Position numbers and translations under genes: made by a program. A stretch of DNA of 64,000 nucleotides from Maritalea mobilis (lineage in GTDB: Bacteria; Pseudomonadota; Alphaproteobacteria; Rhizobiales; Devosiaceae). The DNA lies in assembly GCF_004363175.1 (NCBI RefSeq), contig NZ_SNYR01000002.1, positions 124,001 to 188,000 of the forward strand, written 5' to 3'. Every line of letters begins with the position of its first letter. The first letter of the stretch is position 1. Below the pieces are notes generated by a model. The model had not been told where the DNA came from, made no database searches, and worked only from the letters and a program-made list of their open reading frames with translations. Positions 8,380-17,635 of this stretch are shown piece by piece.

Positions 8380-9591
8380 ATGCGTTTTCTACTGTCATAT
8401 GGCGTAGCCTTTTTGCTGCTTTTGGGCATTGGCGGCTGGATGGCCTCTGGCTATTTGGTGCAAGGCGGACAAGGGCCAGGCAATGGCGAAACCCAAGTGT
8501 TGGATGCCGTGGACTTGCCCGGCGCTGACAAAGCCAAAGACTTGATGACCGAATTCGGCATGATTGAAAGCGAAGAGGACGCCAAAGTGGCTGAAGCCGC
8601 TGCTGCGGAAGAAGCGGCCGCCGAAGAAGAAGCTGCGGCCGAATTGCAGTCCGTTCGCACGCAGACTTTTGCCGTACAGCAATTGCCGTTGACAGTAACC
8701 TTGCGGGGCAACACAAAAGCGAAGGCAACTGTATCCATCCGCGCGGAAACAACTGGCATTTTGGATGAACGCCATGTTGAAAAAGGCGATGTGGTGAAAG
8801 CGGGCGACCTGCTCTGCACAATTGATGCGGGCACACGGGAAGCGCGCTTGGCGCAAGCTGAAGCGGCGCTTGAGAAAGCCAAGTCTGACTTTGAAACCAA
8901 CGAAAAGTTGCGGGCAAAAGATTTTGCTTCGGCCAATTCGGCTGCGGCATATGAGTCTGCCCTCAAATCTGCACAGGCACAATTGGATGAAGCTAAGGCC
9001 GAGTTGGACCGCACAAAAATTTATGCGGAAACTGGTGGCATTGTGCATGACCCGATTGCTCAAGTGGGCGACATGCTTTCCGCTGGCGGCGCATGTGTGA
9101 CCTTGGTGCAGCTCGACCCGCTTGTGTTTGTGGGCGATGTGGCAGAGAGCAAAATTGATGCGGTGCAAATTGGCTTGCCTGTGACTGTGAAAACAGTGAC
9201 TGGCCGCGAAATTGAGGGCAAAGTTTCTTACATTAGCCCAACCGCCAACAGCTCTACCCGCGCCTTCCCTGTTGAAGTTGAATTGCCAAATCCAAACAAC
9301 TCGATCCGCGCTGGATTGACTGCAGAAGCATCAGCAGTTTTGGGCAATGTGCCTGCGCATTTGGTGCCGCAATCTGTGTTGACCCTCGACAATGAGGGCA
9401 CATTGGGCGTGCGCGCTGTGGAAGATGGCAAAGTTGTTTTTTATGACGTGGAAATTGCAGGCGATAGCCAAGAAGGTATCTGGGTGACCGGCCTGCCAAA
9501 TTCAGTCGACATTATTACTGTAGGACAAGAATATGTGGTCGCGGGGCAAGCTGTCGCGGCTGACAATGTAAGCGAAGAGACAACATCATGA
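8380..9591 (+). CDS. RND efflux periplasmic adaptor (membrane fusion protein)
   Basis: A 403-residue HlyD/AcrA-family adaptor. An N-terminal hydrophobic anchor (~5-27) is followed by an Ala/Glu-rich linker (~65-87). The lipoyl-like half (TVSIRAETTGILDERHVEKGDVV) comes next, then the alpha-hairpin (~150-205, coiled coil rich in A, E, K). The second lipoyl half and beta-barrel then follow (VKTVTGREIEGKVSYISPTANSSTR read across ~268-292). There is no lipobox. It would bridge the inner-membrane pump and an outer-membrane channel; no TolC homologue lies nearby. Its TGA overlaps the ATG of the pump gene by four bases. Confidence 0.92.
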   Translation: MRFLLSYGVAFLLLLGIGGWMASGYLVQGGQGPGNGETQVLDAVDLPGADKAKDLMTEFGMIESEEDAKVAEAAAAEEAAAEEEAAAELQSVRTQTFAVQQLPLTVTLRGNTKAKATVSIRAETTGILDERHVEKGDVVKAGDLLCTIDAGTREARLAQAEAALEKAKSDFETNEKLRAKDFASANSAAAYESALKSAQAQLDEAKAELDRTKIYAETGGIVHDPIAQVGDMLSAGGACVTLVQLDPLVFVGDVAESKIDAVQIGLPVTVKTVTGREIEGKVSYISPTANSSTRAFPVEVELPNPNNSIRAGLTAEASAVLGNVPAHLVPQSVLTLDNEGTLGVRAVEDGKVVFYDVEIAGDSQEGIWVTGLPNSVDIITVGQEYVVAGQAVAADNVSEETTS

Positions 9592-12500
9592 TTGGTGCAC
9601 TCGAGAACATTCTCCGCCGCCCGAAAACCGTTATCGTCGTCATGCTGGTGATGCTGCTGGCGGGTGTTTCGGCCTATATTAACTTGCCTAAAGAAAGCCA
9701 GCCCGATGTGGATGTGCCTTATCTTTACGTCTCCGTGTCGCAAACAGGTGTTTCCCCTGGCGACGCTGAGCGTTTGTTGGCGCGCCCGCTCGAAAATGAG
9801 CTGCGCAATCTGGACGGGTTGAAAAATATCACTTCCACCTCAACCACTGGCCACGCGTCAGTGTTTTTGGAATTCGATATTAATTTCGACAAAGACCAAG
9901 CGCTGACTGATGTGCGCGAAAAGGTTGATAGCGCCAAAAGCAAACTGCCTGATGATGCAAATGAGCCAACGGTTCATGAAATCTCAGCCAATGGTTTTGC
10001 CACGATCACTGTTGCGCTTTCTGGCGATGTGCCAGAGCGCACTTTGTTGCGTATTGCCCAAGATCTGCAAGAAGACCTTGAAGGCATCTCCACCGTGCGC
10101 GATGTGGGCATGGCCGGCGACCGTGAAGAAGTGCTGGACGTTATTGTGGATCTGTTGAAGCTGGAAAGCTACAATTTGACCACCAACCAATTGTTCGACG
10201 CCTTGGCGCGGAACAATATGGTTGTGCCTGCAGGCACTTTGGACACTGGACAGGGCAAGTTTGCCCTTGAGGTGCCGGGCCTGATTGAGAATGCGCAAGA
10301 TGTGTTCAATTTGCCGTTGAAAACCGATGGCAGCACCATTGTGACCTTTGGTGATGTGGCGACCATTCAGCGGACCTTTAAAGACGCAACCGACTTCACC
10401 CGTGTGAATGGCGAACCTGCCATCATTTTGGAAGTGAATAAGCGGTTGGGTGCGAACATTATCGACACGTCTGATTTTGTGCGCTCAACGGTTGAAAAAG
10501 CAGCTGCGGATTGGCCAAAAACCATTCACTATTCCTATATGCTGGACCAAGCGAAGTTCTCCAAAACCATGTTGGACTCGCTGCAATCTGCTGTTTTGAC
10601 CGCGATTGCGTTGGTGATGATTGTGACCATTGCGATGTTGGGCATTCGCCCGGCAATCATGGTGGGCATTGCCATCCCAACCAGCTTTATGATGGCGTTC
10701 TTCTTCCTGCAGTTGATGGGCTACACCGTGAACATGATGATCATGTTCGGTTTGGTGTTGACCGTTGGTATGCTGGTGGATGGCGCGATCGTGATCGTGG
10801 AATATGCCGACCGGAAAATTTCAGAAGGCATGCCGCGTAAAGAAGCGTTTATCCGTGCTGCCAAACTGATGTTCTGGCCCATCGTATCGTCAACAGCGAC
10901 CACACTGGCGGCCTTTACGCCAATGTTGTTGTGGCCGGGCATCATCGGTAAATTTATGAGCTATTTGCCGATCATGGTGATCATCACGCTGATCTCTTCT
11001 TTGATCACAGCGATGATCTTCTTGCCGGTGATTGGCGGTTTGATTGCCCGGAAAAATGTGAGTGAGAAAGAACAAGCTGCGGCGAAGTCTCTTTCTGTGC
11101 ACAATCATTTTGACCCGAAAAAAGTGCCTGGCTTGACCGGTGTCTATATTCGCTTTTTGAATATGATTATCCGGCGGCCATTGTTTGTGATTGCCTTTGG
11201 TGTGTCGATCATTGTCGGCATCTTCATGTATTACGGCAATAACCCAACAGGCACAGTGGCCTTCCCAGAGATTGAGCCTGAATATGCCACCGTTGCCATC
11301 ACTGGCCGGGGCAACTATTCGCCCGTGGAAATCCGCGACCTCTTGATCGAAGTTGAGCAAGAAGTGTTGAAAGTGGACGGCATTGAAGATGTGGTGATGA
11401 ACTTTGGTTCAACTGGCGCGGTGAGCGCAACACCACCCGACACAATCGGCAACTTGCAGCTTGAGCTGGAGCCGTTCCGTGACCGTCGCTATGCCAAGGA
11501 TATCTTTGAAGATATCCGCAACAATGTGGCGCACATTTCTGGCCTAGGCGTTGAATTGCTGGGTGCGGAAGAAGGCCCACCAACAGGTAAAGACGTGAAT
11601 ATGCGTGTGGTTGCCACAAGCTATGAAGCGTTGGCCCCAGTTGTGGCTGAAATCCGCGACTATGTGGAAAATGACCTTGGCAACATGATTGAGGTTGAAG
11701 ATGGTCGTCCCCTCCCCGGCATTGACTGGGAGATCAAAGTGGACCGCGAAAAAGCGGCTCTGTTTGGCCTTGGGGTGCGTGAACTTTCACCTTATGTGCA
11801 GCTTGTGACCTCTGGCGTGACCATTGGCAGCTATCGCCCGGATGACGCGAAAGACGAGTTGGACATTCAAGTGCGCTTGCCACAAGACCAACGCAGCTTT
11901 GATGCGTTGGATAGCTTGCGCGTGATCACCAACCAAGGTTTGGTGCCTGTGTCTAACTTTATTGACCGTCAAGCTGTGCCGAAAGTGGCCAACATTGAAC
12001 GACGCAATGAGAAATACACAATGAGCGTGCGGGCCAATGTGGTGCCGGGCGAAAAAGAAGATGGCACCCCGATCAACGCGGCCACCAAGGTGGAAGAGTT
12101 GAAAACTTGGATTGGTGAGCAAAGCTGGCCGTCAAATGTGGATTTTGAATTTGCTGGTGCGGACGAGCAAACTCAAGAAACCAACGCCTTCATGATGCAG
12201 GCTGGATTGGGCGCAATGTTCTTGATGTTCTTGATCTTGCTGACCCAGTTCAACAGCTTCTATCAGGTGTTCATCACGCTTTCGACCGTGGTTATGTCTG
12301 TTGCGGGCGTGTTGTTGGGCCTTGTGATCACACAACAATCTTTCTCGGCTATTATGACCGGCGTGGGCATTGTGTCGCTGGCGGGTATTGTGGTGAACAA
12401 CTCGATTGTTTTGATCGATACGTTTAACCGCTTCCACCGCGAAGAAGGCATTGACCCAATCACCGCATCATTGATGACCGCTTCCCAACGGTTGCGCCCT

Positions 12501-12971
12501 GTGATGTTGACCACGATCACCACGATCTTTGGTCTGGTCCCAATGGCAATGGGTGTCTCAATCGACTTCTTTGCCCGCGAGATTTTGGTTGGTGACCCAT
12601 CAGGCGCTTGGTGGATTCAATTGGCTACTGCGGTGATTGCAGGTTTGAGCTTCTCTACCCTGCTGACTTTGGTGATGGTGCCAGTGATGATCTCCGCCCC
12701 TGCGGTTTGGAAAGACTTCTTTGTTTGGGTGTGGACCTCAACAGCTGGCCGCAATGCGGCGAAAGAAAGCGTTGCTGAGGATCAATTGTCTGAAGAGCAA
12801 GAGGCAGAGCCTGCGCTTGCGGCACAGGATCAGCCAACGGATGCTCAAATCCCAGGCCATGCGAATAGTGCCAAGCAATATATTCGCACTCCGGTGGAAG
12901 GCACCTTGCTGGCGGAAGAAAAGAACGGTGTGACCATCGTGTCTCGCCCGACCCCGGAAGCGGCTGAGTAA
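9588..12971 (+). CDS. RND family efflux permease (AcrB/HAE type)
   Basis: A 1127-residue inner-membrane proton antiporter of the resistance-nodulation-division superfamily. It shows the usual two-fold architecture: TM1 (~13-32), a large periplasmic loop, TM2-6 (~335-490), then a repeat from ~530 with TM8-12 (~870-1040). Family motifs include PKESQPDVDVPYLYVSVSQTG near the start and GMLVDGAIVIVEY with SEGMPRKEA in TM4-loop. The later repeat shows LAGIVVNNSIVLIDTFNR. About 80 residues after the last helix form an acidic, probably cytoplasmic tail. PadR and the adaptor lie upstream in one operon, and a strong terminator follows. The substrate is not readable from sequence. Confidence 0.95.
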   Translation: MIGALENILRRPKTVIVVMLVMLLAGVSAYINLPKESQPDVDVPYLYVSVSQTGVSPGDAERLLARPLENELRNLDGLKNITSTSTTGHASVFLEFDINFDKDQALTDVREKVDSAKSKLPDDANEPTVHEISANGFATITVALSGDVPERTLLRIAQDLQEDLEGISTVRDVGMAGDREEVLDVIVDLLKLESYNLTTNQLFDALARNNMVVPAGTLDTGQGKFALEVPGLIENAQDVFNLPLKTDGSTIVTFGDVATIQRTFKDATDFTRVNGEPAIILEVNKRLGANIIDTSDFVRSTVEKAAADWPKTIHYSYMLDQAKFSKTMLDSLQSAVLTAIALVMIVTIAMLGIRPAIMVGIAIPTSFMMAFFFLQLMGYTVNMMIMFGLVLTVGMLVDGAIVIVEYADRKISEGMPRKEAFIRAAKLMFWPIVSSTATTLAAFTPMLLWPGIIGKFMSYLPIMVIITLISSLITAMIFLPVIGGLIARKNVSEKEQAAAKSLSVHNHFDPKKVPGLTGVYIRFLNMIIRRPLFVIAFGVSIIVGIFMYYGNNPTGTVAFPEIEPEYATVAITGRGNYSPVEIRDLLIEVEQEVLKVDGIEDVVMNFGSTGAVSATPPDTIGNLQLELEPFRDRRYAKDIFEDIRNNVAHISGLGVELLGAEEGPPTGKDVNMRVVATSYEALAPVVAEIRDYVENDLGNMIEVEDGRPLPGIDWEIKVDREKAALFGLGVRELSPYVQLVTSGVTIGSYRPDDAKDELDIQVRLPQDQRSFDALDSLRVITNQGLVPVSNFIDRQAVPKVANIERRNEKYTMSVRANVVPGEKEDGTPINAATKVEELKTWIGEQSWPSNVDFEFAGADEQTQETNAFMMQAGLGAMFLMFLILLTQFNSFYQVFITLSTVVMSVAGVLLGLVITQQSFSAIMTGVGIVSLAGIVVNNSIVLIDTFNRFHREEGIDPITASLMTASQRLRPVMLTTITTIFGLVPMAMGVSIDFFAREILVGDPSGAWWIQLATAVIAGLSFSTLLTLVMVPVMISAPAVWKDFFVWVWTSTAGRNAAKESVAEDQLSEEQEAEPALAAQDQPTDAQIPGHANSAKQYIRTPVEGTLLAEEKNGVTIVSRPTPEAAE

Positions 12972-12998
12972 TCTAGCCCTTTCCAACCTCCAAAGTGA

Positions 12999-13025
12999 AA
13001 CGGCCCCTTGCGGGGCCGTTTTTTT
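12999..13025 (+). terminator. Rho-independent terminator of the RND operon
   Basis: Perfect stem AACGGCCCC / GGGGCCGTT (12999-13007 / 13012-13020) with a TTGC loop and a run of T to 13025. It lies 28 bp after the pump stop codon and separates it from the convergent ABC exporter gene. Confidence 0.95.
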
Positions 13026-13052
13026 GTCGTCGATTAAGTTGGGAACCTGCTC

Positions 13053-14969
13053 CTATTGAGCGGGTTCGTCTTCGGTCTTCACGGTGATGAAGCCCTCATT
13101 GCCCGCATCTTCGCGTGCTTTACGCAAGCGCTCGCCAGCTTCGTCCACTTCGCGTTGACGGTTCCACATTTGCGCATAGAGCCCTTCTTGTGCCAACAGA
13201 CCTTCGTGATCGCCACGCTCTGCAATGCGGCCATCGCGCAAGACGATGATTTCATCTGCATTGATTACGGTGGACAAGCGGTGGGCGATGACCAATGTTG
13301 TCCGATCTTGCGCCACTGCATCCAGCGCCGTTTGGATTTCCCGCTCTGTTTGCGTATCTAGCGCTGATGTCGCCTCATCCAAGATCAAGATTGGCGGACT
13401 CTTCAAGATGGTACGGGCAATAGCGACGCGCTGTTTTTCGCCGCCTGACAATTTCAGGCCACGTTCGCCCACTTGGGTGTTAAACCCATCCGGCAAACCG
13501 TCGATAAAGTCTGAAATCTGCGCCAGACGCGCCGCTTCACGCACTTCTGCATCAGTTGCATCAGGACGACCATAGCGAATGTTATATTCGATCGTGTCGT
13601 TGAACAGTACAGTGTCCTGCGGCACCATGCCGACAGCAGCACGGAGCGATTTCTGCGTGACATCACGCACATCCTGACCATCGATCTCCACGCTGCCTTC
13701 AATCACATCATAGAAGCGATAAATCAGCCGCGAGATGGTGGATTTACCCGCACCGGACGGCCCCACAACGGCGATGGTTTTGCCCGCAGGCACTTCAAAG
13801 CTGATGCCTTTGAGGATTTCGCGGTCTGGATCATAGTGGAATTTCACATCGTTGAACTTAAGCACAGGGCCATCCACTTTCAGCGGTTTGGCATTTGGCT
13901 TGTCTTCGATCTCCGCATCCTGATCCAGCAAGGCGAACATTTGCTCAATGTCGGTAAGGCCTTGGCGGATTTCGCGATAGACGAAGCCGATAAAGTTCAA
14001 GGGGCGATAAATCTGCATCATGAAGGTGTTGATCAACACAAAATCACCCACAGTGATGGCACCGCTGACAACGCCTTGAACCGACATAACACCAATCACG
14101 ATCATCCCCACCCAGAAGATCACCGCTTGGCCAAAGTTCAAGAAGCCGAGCGAAGTCCACATGCGGATGGCTGCGCCTTCATATTTGGCCATTGCGCCAT
14201 CAAAGCGCTTGGCTTCCATTTCTTCATTGCCGAAATATTTGACGGTTTCAAAGTTCAGCAAGCTGTCGATGGCTTTAGAGTTGGCATCTGTGTCACTGTC
14301 GTTCATGGCGCGGCGAATGCCGATCCGCCAGTTTGAGGCTTTGACTGTGAAATAGATGTAGAGCCAAATGGTGAGGACCAGTACGCCCAGATAGGAAACA
14401 CCGAACATCCACACAAAGACGGTGCCGATGATGAGAAACTCGACCAATGCAGGGGCCGTGTTGAGCATGGTGAAACGCACAATGGTTTCAATGCCTTTGG
14501 TCCCCCGCTCAATGACCCGCGACAAGCCACCTGTGCGGCGCTGCAAATGATAGCGCAGGCTTAAGGCGTGCAAATGCTTGAACGTGCGATGTGCCAATTG
14601 GCGCACAGCATGTTGGCCGACAGAGGCAAACAGCACGTCACGCAATTGCATAAAGCCGCTCTCAATAATAGAGCCTAGGCCATAAGCGATTGCGAAAATG
14701 AATGGCAAGGAAAGGCCCAGCCAAATAGCGGCTTCGGTGCCTGACGGCTCGCCCAAGCTATCTATGACGCCTTTGTAGGCGAAGGGCACCAAGGTGGATG
14801 CGCCTTTTGCAGCGAGCAAGGCGACAATCGCCAAAATGACCCGCATTTTGAGTTCTGGTCGGTCGCTTGGCCACATATAGGGCCAAAGATTTTTCACCGT
14901 CGTGAGGACATCACCTTCTTCGGCGCTGACGGTTTGTTTTTTATTTTTGTTGGTCTGATTGTCTGCCAT
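13053..14969 (-). CDS. Atm1-like ABC exporter (permease fused to ATPase)
   Basis: A 638-residue half-transporter. A type IV exporter membrane domain (~35-330, six helices) precedes the nucleotide-binding domain, with Walker A GPSGAGKST (~401), signature LSGGEKQRVAIARTIL (~505), Walker B ILILDEATSAL (~529) and the switch histidine in VIAHRLST. Overall pattern (YIYFTVKASNWRIGIRRAMNDSDTDANSKAIDSLLNFETVKYFGNE read in pieces) places it with Atm1/ABCB7/HMT1. Bacterial relatives such as Novosphingobium Atm1 export glutathione-metal conjugates. Its start codon overlaps the stop of an ArsR-family gene, so metal- or thiol-responsive control is likely. The cargo is inferred, not shown. Confidence 0.9.
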   Translation of the reverse strand: MADNQTNKNKKQTVSAEEGDVLTTVKNLWPYMWPSDRPELKMRVILAIVALLAAKGASTLVPFAYKGVIDSLGEPSGTEAAIWLGLSLPFIFAIAYGLGSIIESGFMQLRDVLFASVGQHAVRQLAHRTFKHLHALSLRYHLQRRTGGLSRVIERGTKGIETIVRFTMLNTAPALVEFLIIGTVFVWMFGVSYLGVLVLTIWLYIYFTVKASNWRIGIRRAMNDSDTDANSKAIDSLLNFETVKYFGNEEMEAKRFDGAMAKYEGAAIRMWTSLGFLNFGQAVIFWVGMIVIGVMSVQGVVSGAITVGDFVLINTFMMQIYRPLNFIGFVYREIRQGLTDIEQMFALLDQDAEIEDKPNAKPLKVDGPVLKFNDVKFHYDPDREILKGISFEVPAGKTIAVVGPSGAGKSTISRLIYRFYDVIEGSVEIDGQDVRDVTQKSLRAAVGMVPQDTVLFNDTIEYNIRYGRPDATDAEVREAARLAQISDFIDGLPDGFNTQVGERGLKLSGGEKQRVAIARTILKSPPILILDEATSALDTQTEREIQTALDAVAQDRTTLVIAHRLSTVINADEIIVLRDGRIAERGDHEGLLAQEGLYAQMWNRQREVDEAGERLRKAREDAGNEGFITVKTEDEPAQ

Positions 14970-15289
14970 TAGGACTTGGTGCTCGCTTTGATTTTTTGTG
15001 TGGCGGCGGCGTCTTCAGCCAGGATATCTTCTATTCCGGCAATAAGCCGCTGAAACGGCTCTCTGCATATGGAATAGCAGTTTTTGGTGCCCTGCCCTTT
15101 GCGTTCAATAAGGCCCGCTTCCACCAGCACTTTGAGGTGCTGAGAGACTGTGGATTGAGCCAAATCGATGCAGGTGGTGACATCACCACAACAGGGTGTT
15201 TTTTGCTTCGACAGAAAGCGCAAAATGGCAACCCGTGCGGGATGGCCCACTGCGCGTGTGAGTGTTGCTAAATCATCATCTTGAGACAT
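14969..15289 (-). CDS. ArsR family transcriptional regulator
   Basis: A 106-residue winged-helix repressor. The recognition helix reads [22 protein letters not shown] (in pieces ~43-64). It carries five cysteines: C33-C34 in TPCCGDV, C40, C71 and C75. Cysteines near the first helices and the wing could form a metal(loid) or persulfide sensor, but the arrangement is not the classic ELCVCDL of ArsR. Its stop overlaps the start of the Atm1-like exporter, which it very likely controls. The promoter and RBS sit inside a perfect palindrome immediately upstream, fitting autoregulation. Confidence 0.9.
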   Translation of the reverse strand: MSQDDDLATLTRAVGHPARVAILRFLSKQKTPCCGDVTTCIDLAQSTVSQHLKVLVEAGLIERKGQGTKNCYSICREPFQRLIAGIEDILAEDAAATQKIKASTKS

Positions 15290-15292
15290 GAA

Positions 15293-15341
15293 AAACCCTT
15301 TATCGTATTTTTACGATAAAGGGTTTGACGTTAAACTGCAA
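15293..15341 (-). promoter_or_regulatory. arsR promoter with 15-bp perfect palindromic operator covering -10 and RBS
   Basis: AAACCCTTTATCGTA (15293-15307) and its exact complement (15312-15326) are separated by TTTT. On the minus strand a -35-like TTGCAG (15341-15336), a 17-bp spacer and -10-like TATCGT (15318-15313) can be read, so the palindrome covers the -10 element. The AAAGGG Shine-Dalgarno of arsR (15301-15296) lies in the downstream arm, two to three bases from the hairpin end and seven from ATG. Besides being an operator, the transcript of the preceding LysM gene could fold here and end in GGGTTTTT, acting as a terminator. Confidence 0.7.
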
Positions 15342-15350
15342 GTCGCAATT

Positions 15351-17582
15351 TTATTCGCTACGGTCCAACTCGGCTGGCAGATCAAAAACTTGACCAGGGA
15401 AAATCAGATTTGGATTACTGATCTCGTTGGCGTTTGCTTCGTAAATTGTGGTGTAGCGGATGCCTTGGCCATATACACGGCGGGCAATGGTCCACAAATT
15501 ATCGCCCTTGCGGATGATGGCTTTGCCGGAAACGAACCGTCCTTCTGCATCATCAACCGGCACGGCTGTGATGGTTGGAATGGACGCTTCGGCGGTTTCT
15601 TCAGAAGTCGCCTCTTCGGCTTCGCTCGCGGTCATGTCCACTGCATCTTCAGCAGGCAAAGGCGCTTCAGCTTCCGCTGTTTCCACGGACTGAGGTTCTT
15701 CACTTGGCGCAGGCTCTTCTTCTACTGCCTCTGGCTGTTCAGTGGCAACTGCGGTTTCAGTCGCGGCTTCTACCATCGGCTCTTCGGTAGCTGGTTGTGC
15801 TTCCTCAGCGGGCGCTTCTGTTGGTTCAGTTGGTGCTGGCGCTTCATCAGCCTGCTCAACGGCTTCTTCCGTTACTTGAGTTTCAACTGTTTCTGCTGGT
15901 GCTTCCTCAACTGGTGCTTCGGCAACTTCGGTTACGGGCTCTTCCACCACCTCTTCTGCTGGAGCGTCCGTTGCTTCTTCTGGCCCTGTTGTATCTGCCA
16001 TAGTTGCTGGCGCTGGTTCAGAAGGTGCTTCTTCGGCTGGCGTTGAAGTTTCTTCGCTGGCCGCAGGAGCTTCGGCTTCTGTAGCAGCCTCAGCTTGTGC
16101 GGTTGCGATGCGTTGCACCACGAAATTGACCTCGGCACGCGCAATAACGCTTGCGGTGTTCGGGTCAATCAGGTCAGCGCGGACACGCTGGCTTGGTTCG
16201 GTGAGAACATCTTCGGCCTCCACCAGCCAGCGGCCATCTTGCACTTCAGCATCGGCCACATATTCATTGTCGACATAAAGCCGCACAACGCCGCCTTCCG
16301 GGCCACCGCCTGCAATGAAGTTTTGCACACCATCAATTTCGATGGCGTCGATAGAAGGCTGCACAAAGGCTTCCACCGCTTCCAACACATCTGCAGTTGT
16401 GTCCGCTGTCTCTTCCACTACTGGTGCTTCAACAGCCTCTGGTTCAACTGCGGCAACATCAGTTTGTGTTTCGGCTGGCGCTGCTTCTGTTTCCACAGGA
16501 GCGGGTGTTACTTCAGTTGCGACTTCTGGTTCAGCCGGGGTTTCAGCCTCACTCGTGGCAGGTTCTGCAGCCTCTGCCACTTCAACCTCAGGCTGATTTT
16601 CGGAATCATTTGAATCGGTTGTCGCTTCCTCTTGAGGTTCTGATTCAGCCACTTCAACTTCTGATTCAACTGGCGCTTCTGTTTCTGAAGTGCTGTCGTC
16701 TGATGTCACGTCTGCTTCAACGGGTTCAGCCGTTGCGACTTCGGTTTCTGCTGGCGCAGCTTCTTCAGCAGGTTGCTTTTCAGTTTCGGCTTCGCTTGTG
16801 GCGCTTTCCTCAACCGCTGGAGCGTCAGTGCTCACGTCAGCTTCAGCCACTTCAGTAGTTTCAGCTTCCTCTGGCGCTGCCTCTGCTTCCGGTGTTGCCT
16901 CGGTTAATTCGGTTGGCGCATCTGCAACTTGCTCAGGATAGCGATCTAATCCCTGAATGATCTCGCTTGCCTCGCCTGGCTCGCTGGCAATGACGATTGG
17001 CTCACGATCCATCGTTGGGTAAATCAGCACAACTTTGGACTTGTTAGAACGCGCCACCAAACCGTCTGGATTGATGGATTCTACGGTGACTTCCACACCG
17101 CCAGTGATCAATGGCTGTTCCGGTACGATCACCCACTCGCCGTTGGATTCAGGCGCAGTTTCGCCAATCAGTTCGCCATTGGCACGGGCAATAATCTTCG
17201 TGTCGCGCGGATCGGCAGTGCCGACAATAACAACTGAACCATCAGGGCTGGCGCGGGCGATTGTGAAATCAGGCGGGAAAAGCGGCGGGGCGATTTGGGT
17301 TTCGCCTGTTTGCGCCTCTTCAGAAGCTGCTGGTTCTGCCTCAAGGCGATCTTGATCAGCAGCCTCCTCTGACGTTTGCTCCGCCCCTGTAGCCAGTTTG
17401 GCGCTTTGTTCCGTTGGCGTGCGATTGGTGATTTGATCCACCACGCAGCTCAAAAACGGGCCATTTTGCCCGGTACAAGCATTAATGGCGGGTGCAACAA
17501 CAACGCCGCCTACAATCAAAGTGGTTGCGGCTGCAAAGCCCAATGCCACATAAAGATTAGATTTTGATGCCGTATCAGCCAG
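15351..17582 (-). CDS. LysM domain envelope protein with Ig-like repeats and long acidic linkers
   Basis: About 743 residues if translation starts at CTG 17582, which has GGGGAGG five bases upstream. The in-frame GTG at 17549 has no Shine-Dalgarno. The N-terminus ([16 protein letters not shown], with CTG read as Met) leads into one hydrophobic segment (~12-35). An Ig-like domain with [11 protein letters not shown] and [11 protein letters not shown] follows, then a long Glu/Ala/Thr/Pro/Val-rich stretch and a second Ig-like domain ([24 protein letters not shown]). A second acidic stretch and a C-terminal LysM ([14 protein letters not shown] to [10 protein letters not shown]) complete it. It probably anchors in the inner membrane and binds peptidoglycan. 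Related proteins are common in Hyphomicrobiales but have no defined function. It is downstream of cimA. Confidence 0.85.
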   Translation of the reverse strand: MADTASKSNLYVALGFAAATTLIVGGVVVAPAINACTGQNGPFLSCVVDQITNRTPTEQSAKLATGAEQTSEEAADQDRLEAEPAASEEAQTGETQIAPPLFPPDFTIARASPDGSVVIVGTADPRDTKIIARANGELIGETAPESNGEWVIVPEQPLITGGVEVTVESINPDGLVARSNKSKVVLIYPTMDREPIVIASEPGEASEIIQGLDRYPEQVADAPTELTEATPEAEAAPEEAETTEVAEADVSTDAPAVEESATSEAETEKQPAEEAAPAETEVATAEPVEADVTSDDSTSETEAPVESEVEVAESEPQEEATTDSNDSENQPEVEVAEAAEPATSEAETPAEPEVATEVTPAPVETEAAPAETQTDVAAVEPEAVEAPVVEETADTTADVLEAVEAFVQPSIDAIEIDGVQNFIAGGGPEGGVVRLYVDNEYVADAEVQDGRWLVEAEDVLTEPSQRVRADLIDPNTASVIARAEVNFVVQRIATAQAEAATEAEAPAASEETSTPAEEAPSEPAPATMADTTGPEEATDAPAEEVVEEPVTEVAEAPVEEAPAETVETQVTEEAVEQADEAPAPTEPTEAPAEEAQPATEEPMVEAATETAVATEQPEAVEEEPAPSEEPQSVETAEAEAPLPAEDAVDMTASEAEEATSEETAEASIPTITAVPVDDAEGRFVSGKAIIRKGDNLWTIARRVYGQGIRYTTIYEANANEISNPNLIFPGQVFDLPAELDRSE

Positions 17583-17635
17583 TTTTGCCTCCCCTTAGTC
17601 TTAAAGATTGGCACCCTTTTTGGCCCATTACTCCA

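Noticed and set aside
15590-16960. Repetitive DNA in the LysM gene considered as tandem repeats or CRISPR
   Set aside because: Repetition comes from degenerate Glu/Ala/Thr/Pro codons; there is no exact repeat-spacer periodicity.
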